From the NCBI RefSeq assembly GCF_013155375.1, contig NZ_JABJQY010000002.1, forward strand, positions 1,550,001 to 1,614,000: a stretch of 64,000 nt of DNA, in the 5' to 3' direction. The notes beneath the pieces are model-generated. The model did no database searches. It was not told the DNA's origin and saw only the letters and a list, made by a program, of their open reading frames with translations. This DNA comes from Nocardioides sp. zg-1308 (GTDB lineage Bacteria; Actinomycetota; Actinomycetes; Propionibacteriales; Nocardioidaceae). The position numbers and the translations under genes are program-made. Positions within the stretch are counted from its first letter, which is position 1. Every line of letters begins with the position of its first letter. Below are positions 1 through 9,123 of this stretch, one piece after another.

Positions 1-2
1 AC

Positions 3-278
3 TCCGACCAGGGCCCGGCCCTCGGCTCCGCCATCCACGCAGCCGTTGCGGCGGGCGCCTACGACGACGTGCCGGCCGCGGCCAAGCAGATGGGCAAGGT
101 CCGCCGCCACGTCTTCGTGCCCGACGAGGCGCGCGCCGCGGCGTACGACGATCTCTTCGAGCAGTACGTCGCGCTGCACGACCACTTCGGCCGGGCCACC
201 ACCACCATGCGCCGGCTCAAGGCGATCCGCCGCGACGCGGTGGCCCGCCGCACGACCGCGACCGAGGGGAGCCGCTGA
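3..278 (+). CDS. araB: Ribulokinase, C-terminal fragment (cut by window edge)
   Basis: This is the last 91 codons of a kinase that enters from the left edge. The visible part opens with SDQGPALGSAIHAAVAAGAY, which matches the glycine-rich end of the FGGY C-terminal domain of L-ribulokinase (ATP-dependent phosphorylation of L-ribulose at O5). A helical tail rich in Arg follows. The stop at 276-278 lies one base before the ATG of the epimerase gene, and the isomerase follows, so the set reads araB-araD-araA, the three steps of L-arabinose catabolism. The identification rests on a short tail plus this context. No regulatory region is visible because the promoter lies outside the window. Confidence 0.85.
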   Translation, partial: SDQGPALGSAIHAAVAAGAYDDVPAAAKQMGKVRRHVFVPDEARAAAYDDLFEQYVALHDHFGRATTTMRRLKAIRRDAVARRTTATEGSR

Positions 279-279
279 G

Positions 280-957
280 ATGACCGCCGTCTCCGACGTC
301 ACCGACACCATCTCGGAGCTGCGCCGCGAGGTGTGCGCCCTGCACGAGCAGCTCACCCGCTACCAGCTCGTCGTGTGGACCGCCGGCAACGTGTCGGCGC
401 GGGTGCCCGGGCACGACCTGCTCGTCATCAAGCCGAGCGGGGTGTCCTACGACGACCTCACGCCCGACAACATGGTCGTCTGCGACCTCGACGGCCGGGT
501 GGTCGAGGGCGAGCACGCGCCGTCCTCGGACACCGAGGCCCAGGCCTACGTCTACCGCGAGATGCCGCATGTCGGCGGCGTGGTGCACACCCACTCGACC
601 TACGCCACGGCGTGGGCGGCGCGGGGCGAGGCGGTGCCGTGCGTGCTGACGATGGGCGCCGACGAGTTCGGCGGCGAGATCCCCGTCGGGCCGTTCGCGA
701 TCATCGGCGACGACTCGATCGGCCGCGGCATCGTCGACATGCTCCGCGACAGCCGCTCGCCCGCGGTGCTCATGCGCAACCACGGCGTCTTCACCATCGG
801 CCCCACCGCCCGTGCGGCGGTGAAGGCGGCCGTGATGTGCGAGGACGTGGCGCGCACCGTCCACGTCTCGCGCCAGCTCGGAGAGCCCGTGCCGGTCGCG
901 CAGCACCACGTCGACGCCCTGTTCGACCGCTACCAGAACGTCTACGGCCAGCGCTGA
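280..957 (+). CDS. araD: L-ribulose-5-phosphate 4-epimerase
   Basis: 225 aa, the normal size for class II aldolase/epimerase proteins. It interconverts L-ribulose 5-phosphate and D-xylulose 5-phosphate in the cytoplasm, the last step of arabinose entry into the pentose phosphate pathway. Visible features are the substrate loop [12 protein letters not shown] near the N-terminus, the zinc ligand motif HTHSTYA at about residue 105, and the later MRNHGVF histidine. The ATG at 280 was chosen over an upstream in-frame ATG because it starts one base after the araB stop and fits the family length. It is almost certainly co-transcribed with araB and araA. A rhamnulose- or fuculose-phosphate aldolase is less likely given the flanking genes. 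Confidence 0.93.
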   Translation: MTAVSDVTDTISELRREVCALHEQLTRYQLVVWTAGNVSARVPGHDLLVIKPSGVSYDDLTPDNMVVCDLDGRVVEGEHAPSSDTEAQAYVYREMPHVGGVVHTHSTYATAWAARGEAVPCVLTMGADEFGGEIPVGPFAIIGDDSIGRGIVDMLRDSRSPAVLMRNHGVFTIGPTARAAVKAAVMCEDVARTVHVSRQLGEPVPVAQHHVDALFDRYQNVYGQR

Positions 958-1016
958 CCGCGCCGGACACCCACCCACCTGTGCCGCCACGAGCGGTGCG
1001 ACCACCGAGGAGACCC

Positions 1017-2528
1017 ATGAGCATGACGTCCAGCCCCGTCCCCGAGGTCTGGTTCCTCACCGGGAGCCAGTCCCTCTACGGGCCCGAGACCCTCGACCAG
1101 GTGGCCGAGCAGTCGCGGGGGATCGCCGAGCGTCTCGCCGAGGTGGCCGACCTGCCGGTCTCGGTGGTGTGGAAGCCCGTGCTCCTCGACGCCGGCTCGA
1201 TCCACCGCCAGATGCTCGAGGCCAACTCCGACCCCTCGTGCGTCGGCGTCGTCGCGTGGATGCACACCTTCTCGCCGGCCAAGATGTGGATCGCCGGCCT
1301 CGACGCGCTGCGCAAGCCGCTGCTGCACCTGCACACCCAGGCGGGCATGGAGCTGCCGTGGTCGAGCATCGACATGGACTTCATGAACCTCAACCAGGCC
1401 GCCCACGGCGACCGGGAGTTCGGCTACATCCAGTCGCGGCTCGGGGTGGCCCGCAAGACCGTCGCCGGCCACGTCGAGTCGCCGGTCGTCGCCGAGCGCA
1501 TCGCCCGCTGGACCCGCGCGGCCATCGGTCGGCACGAGCTGGCGCACCTCAAGCTGGCGCGCTTCGGCGACAACATGCGCGACGTCGCGGTCACCGAGGG
1601 CGACAAGGTCGAGGCGCAGCTGCGCTTCGGCGTCTCGGTCAACACCTACGGCGTCAACGACCTCGTCGCGGTCGTCGACGCGGTCTCCGACGCCGACGTC
1701 GACAAGCTCGTGATCGAGTACGCCGACACGTACGCCGTCGCGCCCGAGCTGCTGCCGGGTGCCGAACGGCACGACTCGCTGCGCTACGGCGCGCGGATCG
1801 AGCTCGGCCTGCGCGAGTTCCTCACCGCCGGCGGCTTCGGCGCGTTCACCACCAACTTCGAGGACCTCGGCGGCCTGCGGCAGCTGCCGGGCCTGGCCGT
1901 GCAGCGGCTGATGGCGGACGGCTACGGCTTCGGCGGCGAGGGCGACTGGAAGACCTCGGTGCTCCTGCGCGCCACCAAGACGATGGCGGGCGGACTGCCC
2001 GGCGGCACGTCGTTCATGGAGGACTACACCTACCACCTGGTCCCGGGCGAGGAGAAGATCCTCGGCGCCCACATGCTCGAGGTCTGCCCGACCATCACCA
2101 CGCAGCAGCCCACGCTCGAGGTGCACCCGCTCTCGATCGGCGGCCGCGAGGACCCGGTGCGGCTGCGCTTCACCGCCGACCCCGGCCCGGCGGTCGTGGC
2201 CGGCCTGTCCGACCTCGGCGACCGCTTCCGCCTGACGGTCAACGAGATCGACGTCGTCGAGCCCGACGAGGCGCTGCCGCAGCTGCCCGTCGCGTGCGCG
2301 GTGTGGGAGCCGCGCCCCTCGCTGTCGACGTCGGCCGAGGCCTGGCTGATGGCCGGCGCCCCGCACCACACGGTGCTGTCCAAGGCGGTCGACGCCGAGG
2401 TGCTCGAGGACTTCGCCGAGATGACCGGCACCGAGATGGTCACCATCGACGCCGATACCACGCCGCGCAGCTTCCAGCGCGAGCTGCGCTGGAACGCCGC
2501 CTACCACCGCCTCGCCCAGGGCCTCTGA
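1017..2528 (+). CDS. araA: L-arabinose isomerase
   Basis: 503 aa, matching the usual length of about 500. It converts L-arabinose to L-ribulose, the first step of the pathway, using Mn2+ and a homohexameric enzyme in known members. The N-terminus [13 protein letters not shown] is diagnostic. The metal and catalytic region shows GEGDWKT (about residue 305) and [16 protein letters not shown] (about residue 330), which carry the conserved glutamates and a histidine. The ATG at 1017 is preceded by a GAGGAG ribosome binding site and lies 59 nt after araD, so the three genes form one operon. No frame damage is seen. Confidence 0.97.
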   Translation: MSMTSSPVPEVWFLTGSQSLYGPETLDQVAEQSRGIAERLAEVADLPVSVVWKPVLLDAGSIHRQMLEANSDPSCVGVVAWMHTFSPAKMWIAGLDALRKPLLHLHTQAGMELPWSSIDMDFMNLNQAAHGDREFGYIQSRLGVARKTVAGHVESPVVAERIARWTRAAIGRHELAHLKLARFGDNMRDVAVTEGDKVEAQLRFGVSVNTYGVNDLVAVVDAVSDADVDKLVIEYADTYAVAPELLPGAERHDSLRYGARIELGLREFLTAGGFGAFTTNFEDLGGLRQLPGLAVQRLMADGYGFGGEGDWKTSVLLRATKTMAGGLPGGTSFMEDYTYHLVPGEEKILGAHMLEVCPTITTQQPTLEVHPLSIGGREDPVRLRFTADPGPAVVAGLSDLGDRFRLTVNEIDVVEPDEALPQLPVACAVWEPRPSLSTSAEAWLMAGAPHHTVLSKAVDAEVLEDFAEMTGTEMVTIDADTTPRSFQRELRWNAAYHRLAQGL

Positions 2529-2553
2529 GCCCGGGTCTGTGAGAATCGAGGAC

Positions 2554-3558
2554 ATGTCGCAGATGGAGCACCGCACTCTCGGAAGGACCGGCCGCGAGGT
2601 CTCGGTCGTCGGCCTGGGCACCTGGCAGCTGGGTGCCGACTGGGGCGAGGTCAGCGAGGACGACGCCCGCGCGGTCCTCGAGGCCTCGGCCGAGGCCGGC
2701 GTCACGTTCTACGACACCGCCGACGTCTACGGCGACGGCCGCAGCGAGCAGCTCGTCGGCCGCTTCGTCGCGGCCCACCCCGACGCCGGCTTCACCGTCG
2801 CCACCAAGATGGGCCGCCGCGCCGAGCAGGTGCCGGCCAGCTACGTCGAGGCCAGCTTCCGCGAGTGGCTCGACCGCTCGCGCACGAACCTCGGCGTCGA
2901 CACCATCGACCTCGTGCAGCTGCACTGCCCGCCGAGCGAGGTCATCGACGCCGACGAGACCTACGACGTGCTCGACCGCCTCGTCGACGACGGCGTGATC
3001 GCGGCCTACGGCGTCAGCGTCGAGACCGCCGCGCAGGCGCTCAGCGCCATCGCCCGCCCGCACGTCGCCAGCATCCAGATCATCCTCAACGCCTTCCGGA
3101 TGAAGCCGCTCGACGAGGTGCTGCCGGCGGCCGCCGCCGCAGGTGTCGGCATCATCGCCCGCGTGCCGCTCGCCTCCGGGCTGCTGTCGGGCAAGTACGA
3201 CCTCGACACCTCGTTCGCGGAGGACGACCACCGCAACTACAACCGCGACGGCAGCGCCTTCGACGTGGGGGAGACCTTCTCCGGCGTCGACTACGCGACC
3301 GGTGTCGAGGCGGCGCAGGAGTTCTCCGCGCTCGTCTCCGACGCCGGGCTGTCCGACGTCACGCCGGCGCAGGCCGCGATCGCCTGGGTCTGCCAGCAGC
3401 CCGGCGTCTCGACGGTCATCCCGGGCGCCCGCAACGTCGACCAGGCGGCGTCCAACGCGGCTGCCGGCCAGGTCGGCGAGCTGCCCGCGTCGTTCCTCGA
3501 CGGGGTGGCCGAGCTCTACGACCGGAGGATCCGGGCGCAGGTCCACGGCCGCTGGTAG
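2554..3558 (+). CDS. Aldo/keto reductase
   Basis: 334 aa from the ATG at 2554; a GTG at 2539 would add five residues. It is an NADPH-dependent reductase of the AKR superfamily with a TIM barrel. The N-terminal strand RTLGRTGREVSVVGLGTWQLG, the catalytic Asp and Tyr in FYDTADVYGDG (about residue 50), the Lys in VATKMG and the His in LVQLHCPP are all present, as is the C-terminal cofactor motif STVIPGARNVDQ. It follows araA by 25 nt on the same strand and may act on a sugar or aldehyde from the same pathway; that is inference. The substrate cannot be read from sequence. A strong hairpin follows the gene. Confidence 0.92.
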   Translation: MSQMEHRTLGRTGREVSVVGLGTWQLGADWGEVSEDDARAVLEASAEAGVTFYDTADVYGDGRSEQLVGRFVAAHPDAGFTVATKMGRRAEQVPASYVEASFREWLDRSRTNLGVDTIDLVQLHCPPSEVIDADETYDVLDRLVDDGVIAAYGVSVETAAQALSAIARPHVASIQIILNAFRMKPLDEVLPAAAAAGVGIIARVPLASGLLSGKYDLDTSFAEDDHRNYNRDGSAFDVGETFSGVDYATGVEAAQEFSALVSDAGLSDVTPAQAAIAWVCQQPGVSTVIPGARNVDQAASNAAAGQVGELPASFLDGVAELYDRRIRAQVHGRW

Positions 3559-3604
3559 GCGTACCTTCACGCGGACCTGCGGTCCACGCACCTCCTCTGA
3601 CCCC

Positions 3605-3640
3605 GAGCCGGGGCCAGCCGTCGCCGGCTGGCCCCGGCTC
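3605..3640. terminator. Strong hairpin closing the ara operon
   Basis: A perfect 16-bp stem GAGCCGGGGCCAGCCG / CGGCTGGCCCCGGCTC with a 4-nt loop (TCGC) lies 46 bp after the aldo/keto reductase stop. There is no T-tract, which is usual for high-GC actinobacterial terminators. Confidence 0.8.
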
Positions 3641-3715
3641 GTTCGACGAACGACCCGTCGCTGGCGCCGGTGGCTACGAACAACCACCAGGAGACAGCCG
3701 ACTTAAGGCCAGGCC

Positions 3716-3853
3716 ATGTGGGACACCGTGCAGACCAACGACGTGCACCTGTCGCACGACATGCCCTGCGCGCGCTGCGGACATGACGCCCACACGTTCC
3801 TCCCGTGCGGCACCGACTGCGCCTGCGCCCACGTCATGCCCGGGCGCGGCTGA
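3716..3853 (+). CDS. Small Cys/His-rich protein (45 aa)
   Basis: A 45-codon gene reading MWDTVQTNDVHLSHDMPCAR and on to a stop at 3851-3853. It has a CxxC pair (CARC), a second CGTDCAC cluster and three histidines next to these cysteines, which suggests a small zinc-binding knuckle. Proteins with this opening occur as tiny conserved hypotheticals in Nocardioides-type genomes (from memory, not searched). An upstream AAGG may serve as ribosome binding site. The stop lies 2 nt from the end of the convergent PspC-like gene. Function is unknown. It is easy to miss because of its length. Confidence 0.7.
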   Translation: MWDTVQTNDVHLSHDMPCARCGHDAHTFLPCGTDCACAHVMPGRG

Positions 3854-3855
3854 CG

Positions 3856-4047
3856 TCAGGGGTCCTTGGGCATGACGACCCACCCGATGAGGTAGGCGAT
3901 CTCGCCCGCTCCCACGAGGCCGAAGATCACGAACCCGAGGCGGACCAGGCCCCGCGAGATCCCGAACCTGTCTGCGAGGCCGGCGCAGACCCCGGCGATC
4001 CATCTGCCCTGTCGGGGGCGCACCAACCGCGAAGTAGCCATAGCCAT
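3856..4047 (-). CDS. PspC-domain membrane protein
   Basis: 63 aa. The sequence RWIAGVCAGLADRFGIS followed by one hydrophobic segment (LGFVIFGLVGAGEIAYLIGWVVM) is a minimal PspC domain, named for the phage-shock protein C of enterobacteria. In actinobacteria such single-domain proteins are common and poorly understood inner-membrane proteins. Translation could start at the first ATG (4047) or at the third codon (4041), where a TAGGGA hexamer sits 5 nt upstream. It is convergent with the small Cys-rich gene and divergent from the alpha/beta hydrolase. Confidence 0.85.
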   Translation of the reverse strand: MAMATSRLVRPRQGRWIAGVCAGLADRFGISRGLVRLGFVIFGLVGAGEIAYLIGWVVMPKDP

Positions 4048-4171
4048 CCCTAGCGTGCCGCGCCGGCACCCGCAAGAGCCGGGGCCCTGGCGGCCGAGCG
4101 AGGCGGCGGTTCGTCGTCGGCTCGTCGCCCACGCGTCAACCGCTGGACGCCCCGAGCCGCCACGATGGGCG

Positions 4172-5099
<928 letters not shown>

Positions 5100-5119
5100 C
5101 GCCTCGACGATGCCCGGCT

Positions 5120-5137
5120 GGAGAACACGCGTTCTCC
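5120..5137. promoter_or_regulatory. TetR operator copy 3 (autoregulatory)
   Basis: GGAGAACACGCGTTCTCC has perfect 7-bp arms GGAGAAC/GTTCTCC. It lies just upstream of the TAGAGT -10 box (5145-5150) of the TetR gene, so the regulator is likely to control itself. Confidence 0.8.
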
Positions 5138-5157
5138 GGCCGGGTAGAGTCATGGTC

Positions 5158-5739
5158 ATGGCGGGAGACAGCGTGCGCGAGCGGGTCGTCGACGCGGCGG
5201 ACCGGCTGTTCTACGGCCGGGGCATCACCAGCGTCGGCATGGACGCCGTGCGGGACGGCTCCGGGGTCTCGCTCAAGGCCATCTACAAGGAGTTCCCCTC
5301 CAAGGAGGACCTGGTGCTCGCCGTGCTCGGACGCCGGCACCAGATGTGGACCACCGGCGTCGAGGGAGCCGTCGAGCGCATCGACGACCCGCGCGAGCGC
5401 CTCCTCGCGATGTACGACCACCTGGCCGACTGGTTCGGCGACAGCGACTTCCGCGGGTGCGGCTTCATCAACGCCTTCGGCGAGCTCGGCGGGGCCAGCC
5501 CCCGCATCGCCGACGCGGTCCGCGAGCACAAGCGGTCCTTCCAGGCGTACGTCGACCGCCTCGTCGCCGACGCGGGGGCACCGACGGCCCTCGGTCCCCA
5601 GCTGGCCATCCTCGCCGAGGGTGCGCAGACGACCGCCGCGATCTCCGGAGTGCCGGACGCGGCCGGCGTCGCCCGTGCAGCGGCCCGGACCCTCATCGAC
5701 GCCGCGATGTCGGACCAGAGCGCGGTCGGCCGGGCCTGA
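5158..5739 (+). CDS. TetR/AcrR family repressor
   Basis: 193 aa from the ATG at 5158. The N-terminal helix-turn-helix covers about residues 5-50 (VVDAADRLFYGRGI ... GVSLKAIYKEFPSKEDLV), and a helical ligand domain with DFRGCGFINAFGE follows, a form common in TetR proteins near oxidoreductases and hydrolases. A TAGAGT hexamer ends 7 nt before this ATG, so a leaderless message starting here is more likely than use of upstream in-frame ATGs. Three copies of GGAGAACNNNNGTTCTCC around it and the preceding hydrolase gene are its probable binding sites. The inducer is unknown, perhaps a substrate of the hydrolase. Confidence 0.9.
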   Translation: MAGDSVRERVVDAADRLFYGRGITSVGMDAVRDGSGVSLKAIYKEFPSKEDLVLAVLGRRHQMWTTGVEGAVERIDDPRERLLAMYDHLADWFGDSDFRGCGFINAFGELGGASPRIADAVREHKRSFQAYVDRLVADAGAPTALGPQLAILAEGAQTTAAISGVPDAAGVARAAARTLIDAAMSDQSAVGRA

Positions 5740-5759
5740 GGGCTGACCCGATCGTCGCG

Positions 5760-5783
5760 GACGCCCTGTCAGAGCAGGGTGTC
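5760..5783. terminator. Candidate bidirectional terminator hairpin
   Basis: GACGCCCTG / CAGGGTGTC forms a 9-bp stem with one G-U pair and a 6-nt loop between the convergent TetR and cold-shock/DUF1294 genes. It overlaps the last codons of the latter. Confidence 0.5.
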
Positions 5784-6377
5784 TGACCCTCCGGCCACGA
5801 ACCAGGCGAGCGCCGCGCAGTTGGCGACGACCGTCATCCAGAAGATCGTCCGGAACGGCTGCTTGACCGTCTTGTGGCGCAGGACCCGTCGGGCGACCAG
5901 CGCCCCCGGCCAGCCGCCCACCAGTCCCACCAGGTGGAGCGTGGACTCGGCCGTGCGCCACCTGCCCTGCCGGGCCGCGGACTTGTCGGCGGCGTACATC
6001 AGGAACGCGACTGCGCTGAGCAGGCCGTACGCCGCCAGCACCAGGAGCGGCAGCTCCTCCAGCGCGGCGAGACCGAGCAGCAGCAGGAAGAACAGCGTCG
6101 CGACGGTGACCGCCCCAGCAGTCCCGGTGACGGACGGGCGGGTTGGTGCGGCGCCTCGGTATCGCACCTCGGCGGCGCGTGCCCTGTCGTTCTCGTCGCG
6201 CACCTCGACGTAGGTCACCTCGCTGCCGTCGGCGGGCCGTCGACCATCGGGGAACGCACTCACGTGCACGAACACCCGGGATCCTCCGGCTGCCGGTGAG
6301 ATGAAGCCGAAGCCCCGGTCGTCCTTCCAGTTGACCAGGGTGCCTTGCCGGCGTCCGCCGCGGTCGTCTGCAGGCAT
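5769..6377 (-). CDS. Cold-shock domain fused to DUF1294 membrane protein
   Basis: 202 aa with two parts. Residues 11-74 form a cold-shock domain with RNP1 (RGFGFIS, 21-27) and RNP2 (VFVHVS, 35-40), which bind single-stranded nucleic acid. Residues 90-200 form a DUF1294 membrane domain with three hydrophobic segments and the family signatures DKSAARQGRWR, GGWPGAL and RHKTVKQPFR. This fusion is known from many bacteria, but its role is not. It would tether a nucleic-acid-binding domain to the membrane. A GGAGGA ribosome binding site precedes the ATG at 6377. Confidence 0.9.
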   Translation of the reverse strand: MPADDRGGRRQGTLVNWKDDRGFGFISPAAGGSRVFVHVSAFPDGRRPADGSEVTYVEVRDENDRARAAEVRYRGAAPTRPSVTGTAGAVTVATLFFLLLLGLAALEELPLLVLAAYGLLSAVAFLMYAADKSAARQGRWRTAESTLHLVGLVGGWPGALVARRVLRHKTVKQPFRTIFWMTVVANCAALAWFVAGGSDTLL

Positions 6378-6528
6378 GTGGTCGAGTCCTCCGGTCGGGT
6401 GGCGGGCGTGGGGCGGTGGCGGTCAGGCGTGCCCGACGCCACGGACGAGCACGTGGTGCGCATTCTCGCGTGGGTCCGCCCGGCGCGTGGGTCGATCGCG
6501 GAAATGCTCGCCGCACCGCCGCCGCCTG

Positions 6529-7290
6529 CTAACGCGTGGCGGTGATCCCGCCGTCCACGGGGATGACGGCGCCGTGGATGTAGGCCGCCTCGTCGGAGAC
6601 GAGCCACGCGACGGCGTGAGCGATCTCGTCCGGGGTGCCCGGTCGGCCGGCGGGGGTCTGGGCGGTCATCTGGGCGATCACGTCGCCGCTGTCGGCGTTG
6701 ATGGGTGTCCGGGTGGCACCGGGCGCGACGGTGTTGACCCGCACGCCGCGCGGGCCGAACTCTGCTGCCCAGCTCCGGGCCAGTTGCGCCTCGGCGGCCT
6801 TGGTGGCGGAGTAGAAGCCGACGAAGGGGTGTCCCACCGAGGCCATCCAGGACCCGATGACGACGATCGCGCCCGTACCGCGCTCTGCCATCGCAGGAGC
6901 GAGCGCCGCCGTGAGCACCTGGGGCGCGCGGACGTTGACGGCCAGGGTCGCCTCGAGGTCGGCGTCAGTCAGGGTGACGGTGTCGACCGCGGGACAGACC
7001 GCGGCGTTGTGGATGAGGATGTCGACGCGACCGTCGAGGGCCGCGACCCACTGGGCGGCGAGCTCGCGCAGCGCGGCGGGCGGGGCAGTGAGGTCACCGG
7101 CGACGAAGGCAGCGGAGGCGCCGCTGCCCTCGATTCCGGTCACCACCTCGGCGCCGCGTCGGGCGTCGCGGCCGGTGACCACGACGCGAGCCCCGCGAGC
7201 AGCGAGCTGATGGGCGATGGCGGCGCCGATGCCGCTGGTGGAGCCGGTGACGACAGCGGTCCGGCCGGAGAGGGAGGTGGGGTGGGTCAT
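6529..7290 (-). CDS. Short-chain dehydrogenase/reductase
   Basis: 253 aa. The classical SDR features are the cofactor loop TGSTSGIG (15-22), NAA (95-97) in place of NAG, catalytic Ser147 and the YSATK motif (Tyr160, Lys164). The Arg-rich TGRDARRG after the second strand suggests preference for NADPH. The C-terminal GAVIPVDGG is typical of the family. It is transcribed away from an XRE-type regulator with only 100 bp between the starts. In actinobacteria this divergent SDR/MmyB-type-regulator arrangement is frequent, and the regulator usually controls the dehydrogenase. The substrate is unknown. Confidence 0.92.
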   Translation of the reverse strand: MTHPTSLSGRTAVVTGSTSGIGAAIAHQLAARGARVVVTGRDARRGAEVVTGIEGSGASAAFVAGDLTAPPAALRELAAQWVAALDGRVDILIHNAAVCPAVDTVTLTDADLEATLAVNVRAPQVLTAALAPAMAERGTGAIVVIGSWMASVGHPFVGFYSATKAAEAQLARSWAAEFGPRGVRVNTVAPGATRTPINADSGDVIAQMTAQTPAGRPGTPDEIAHAVAWLVSDEAAYIHGAVIPVDGGITATR

Positions 7291-7378
7291 GCGAGCAGTC
7301 CACCCGCCCGGCCGGTGCCGCACCAGTGCGAGCGGTGCCGGGGCACGGCATGACCACGTCCGGAGCGCGGTGGGTCCG

Positions 7379-7384
7379 TAGGCT
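7379..7384 (+). promoter_or_regulatory. -10 box, leaderless start of XRE gene
   Basis: TAGGCT, then 6 nt, then the GTG at 7391. Confidence 0.65.
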
Positions 7385-7390
7385 CGCGAT

Positions 7391-8263
7391 GTGCCTACCG
7401 ATCGATCCGCGCTGGGGGCGTTCCTGCGCTCGCGTCGCGACCGACTGAGCCCCTCGCAGGCCGGCATCACGGCGTTCCCCGGCCCGCGGCGGGTCCCGGG
7501 CCTGCGCAAGGAGGAGCTGGCGCACCTGGCCGGCCTCAGCACCGATCACTACAGCCGTCTCGAGCAGGGTCGCCAGCACACCGTGTCCGACGACGTCGTC
7601 CGTGCGCTCAGTCGGGCGCTGCAGCTCGACGCGGTCGAGCGTGCCCACCTGCGAGACCTGGCCGCGCCGATGAACCGACCGGGCAACGTGTGGGAGGTGG
7701 CGCAGCGCCCCGATCCCGGTCTGCTGCGCGTGATGACCGCCATGGACCACGTCCCCGTGCTCCTCCTGGGCCGTCGCTCCGAGATCCTCGCGTGCAACGC
7801 ACTCGTACGCGCGGTCCTCGGCCCCGAGATCGTGCCGGGGGCGGTCTTCATGCGCTGGCTCTTCCTCGACCACCGGTCCCGGCTGCGGATCGAGAACTGG
7901 ACCGACTACGCGGCGGCCGCGGTCGGCGCGCTGCGGTACGAGAAGGGCCGCCACCCGTCGGACGGCCACCTCACGGCCCTGGTCTACGAGCTGCGCGCCG
8001 CCGACCCGGACGTCGCCCGGTGGTGGGACGACCACGGCGTCACCGACCGCACGTCCGTCGACAAGCGCATCGCTCACCCCGTGGTGGGTCCCCTGCGTTT
8101 CGGCATCGAGGCGCTCACCTCACCGCACGATCCCGAGCAGCGATTGGTGGTCTACACCGTCGAGCCCGACTCGCCGACCGCGCGGACGTTGCCAGCGCTG
8201 GCCTCGTGGGAGCTCAGCGACCTGGATCGACTGGAGTCACCGGCCATGCGCCATCCGCAGTGA
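7391..8263 (+). CDS. XRE-family regulator with MmyB-like ligand domain
   Basis: 290 aa. The N-terminal helix-turn-helix (about 35-65) reads VPGLRKEELAHLAGLSTDHY followed by SRLEQGR, the signature of actinobacterial regulators with a PAS-like MmyB C-terminal domain. That domain (about 105-270) includes LGRRSEILACNALVRAVLG and the WWDDH segment, and is thought to bind small hydrophobic ligands. The GTG at 7391 is preceded by TAGGCT with a 6-nt gap, which indicates leaderless translation. It is divergent from the SDR gene, its likely target. Confidence 0.9.
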   Translation: MPTDRSALGAFLRSRRDRLSPSQAGITAFPGPRRVPGLRKEELAHLAGLSTDHYSRLEQGRQHTVSDDVVRALSRALQLDAVERAHLRDLAAPMNRPGNVWEVAQRPDPGLLRVMTAMDHVPVLLLGRRSEILACNALVRAVLGPEIVPGAVFMRWLFLDHRSRLRIENWTDYAAAAVGALRYEKGRHPSDGHLTALVYELRAADPDVARWWDDHGVTDRTSVDKRIAHPVVGPLRFGIEALTSPHDPEQRLVVYTVEPDSPTARTLPALASWELSDLDRLESPAMRHPQ

Positions 8264-8403
8264 GGTCGAGCTCGGCGCGGATTGCGAGGGATGGGGGGAG
8301 GCGGATTGACGCACCCATTGTGGTAGATCCGATTGAACCTGCACGCTCGGCGGCGTCTGAGCGGCGTCCCTCACGTCGCGCTGCTCGCTAATGGCGTGAA
8401 CCT

Positions 8404-8947
8404 GTGCTCCCGCTCGCGTCGTGTTCGGCCATGCGCCCGAGTGTGGCGGGCAATTCTGACAGCGAAGCCGGGTACTCGATGTCCCCGACCGGAACCTGGG
8501 GTCCCGCCGTCCGGCAGCCGGACACCCTCGGCCTCTGTCCCGTCGTGGCAATCGACGGCGCCGGGCGTGCCGCCTACATGTACTGGCACCAGCGACGCCT
8601 TTCCATCCGGCGGAGCGACCCCGACGGACGGTGGCACGAGCCGTGCGTCCTCACCGACCGCGCCAGCGATCCGTTCGACTCCGACGAGGACTCCGGCGAC
8701 GTCGCCGTCAACGGCCGCGGGCGACGCCGTCGTCGTGTACCGCATCACCGACGGCGCTCCCCAACTGTGGGCCCGTTACAAGCCCGCCGGACAGCCGTGG
8801 ACCGAACCGATCGAAGTGAACGCCGGAGCCACCGGCCGGCAACGCGCCTTCCGCGTTGCCATCGGACCGAGCGGCGACGTCGCCATCGCCTGGGTGAGGC
8901 CCAAGTTCAAGCAGATAGACCTCGTCCGCATGGCCCCGGCACACTGA
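8404..8947 (+). pseudogene. Frameshifted remnant of a propeller-like secreted protein
   Basis: From about 8480 frame 1 encodes TGTWGPAVRQPDTLGLCPVV and further repeats up to VAVNGRG. The homologous reading then continues in frame 2 as DAVVVYRITDGAPQLWARYK to a stop at 8945-8947. The switch falls in the G run at 8718-8722 and is explained by one extra base. The joined sequence aligns by eye with the C-terminal half of the lipoprotein encoded at 9124-10638 (TADGTWQAPVRQPHSLGL; DALAAWGTKTGAGDLGLWAR). The N-terminal half is missing. It is therefore a truncated, frameshifted paralogue. A sequencing error could explain the shift but not the truncation. Confidence 0.75.
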
Positions 8948-9123
8948 ACCACGCCCGGGCAGCCGCCGTAGCAGACACGACTGCGGGCGCAAGCCGGTCG
9001 ACTCGACGTGAAGTTCCCTGTCCATCCGGGACTGCAGCCCCGGGCACAGACAGCGCGGGAAGCGCACACTCGACCCATGAACACGAGGCCGCGCCACAAC
9101 AGAGCGACGCGCTGGAACGCGCG

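Noticed and set aside
942..2705. Long minus-strand open frame opposite araA
   Set aside because: Antisense to a well-conserved gene; composition (Val/Arg/His/Gly rich) is typical of the reverse frame of GC-rich coding DNA.
8404..9123. Plus-strand frame running open from 8404 straight into the lipoprotein at 9124
   Set aside because: The real protein of the first part leaves this frame near 8720 and stops at 8947. The open frame between 8948 and 9123 is chance in GC-rich DNA, and the lipoprotein has its own signal peptide at 9124.
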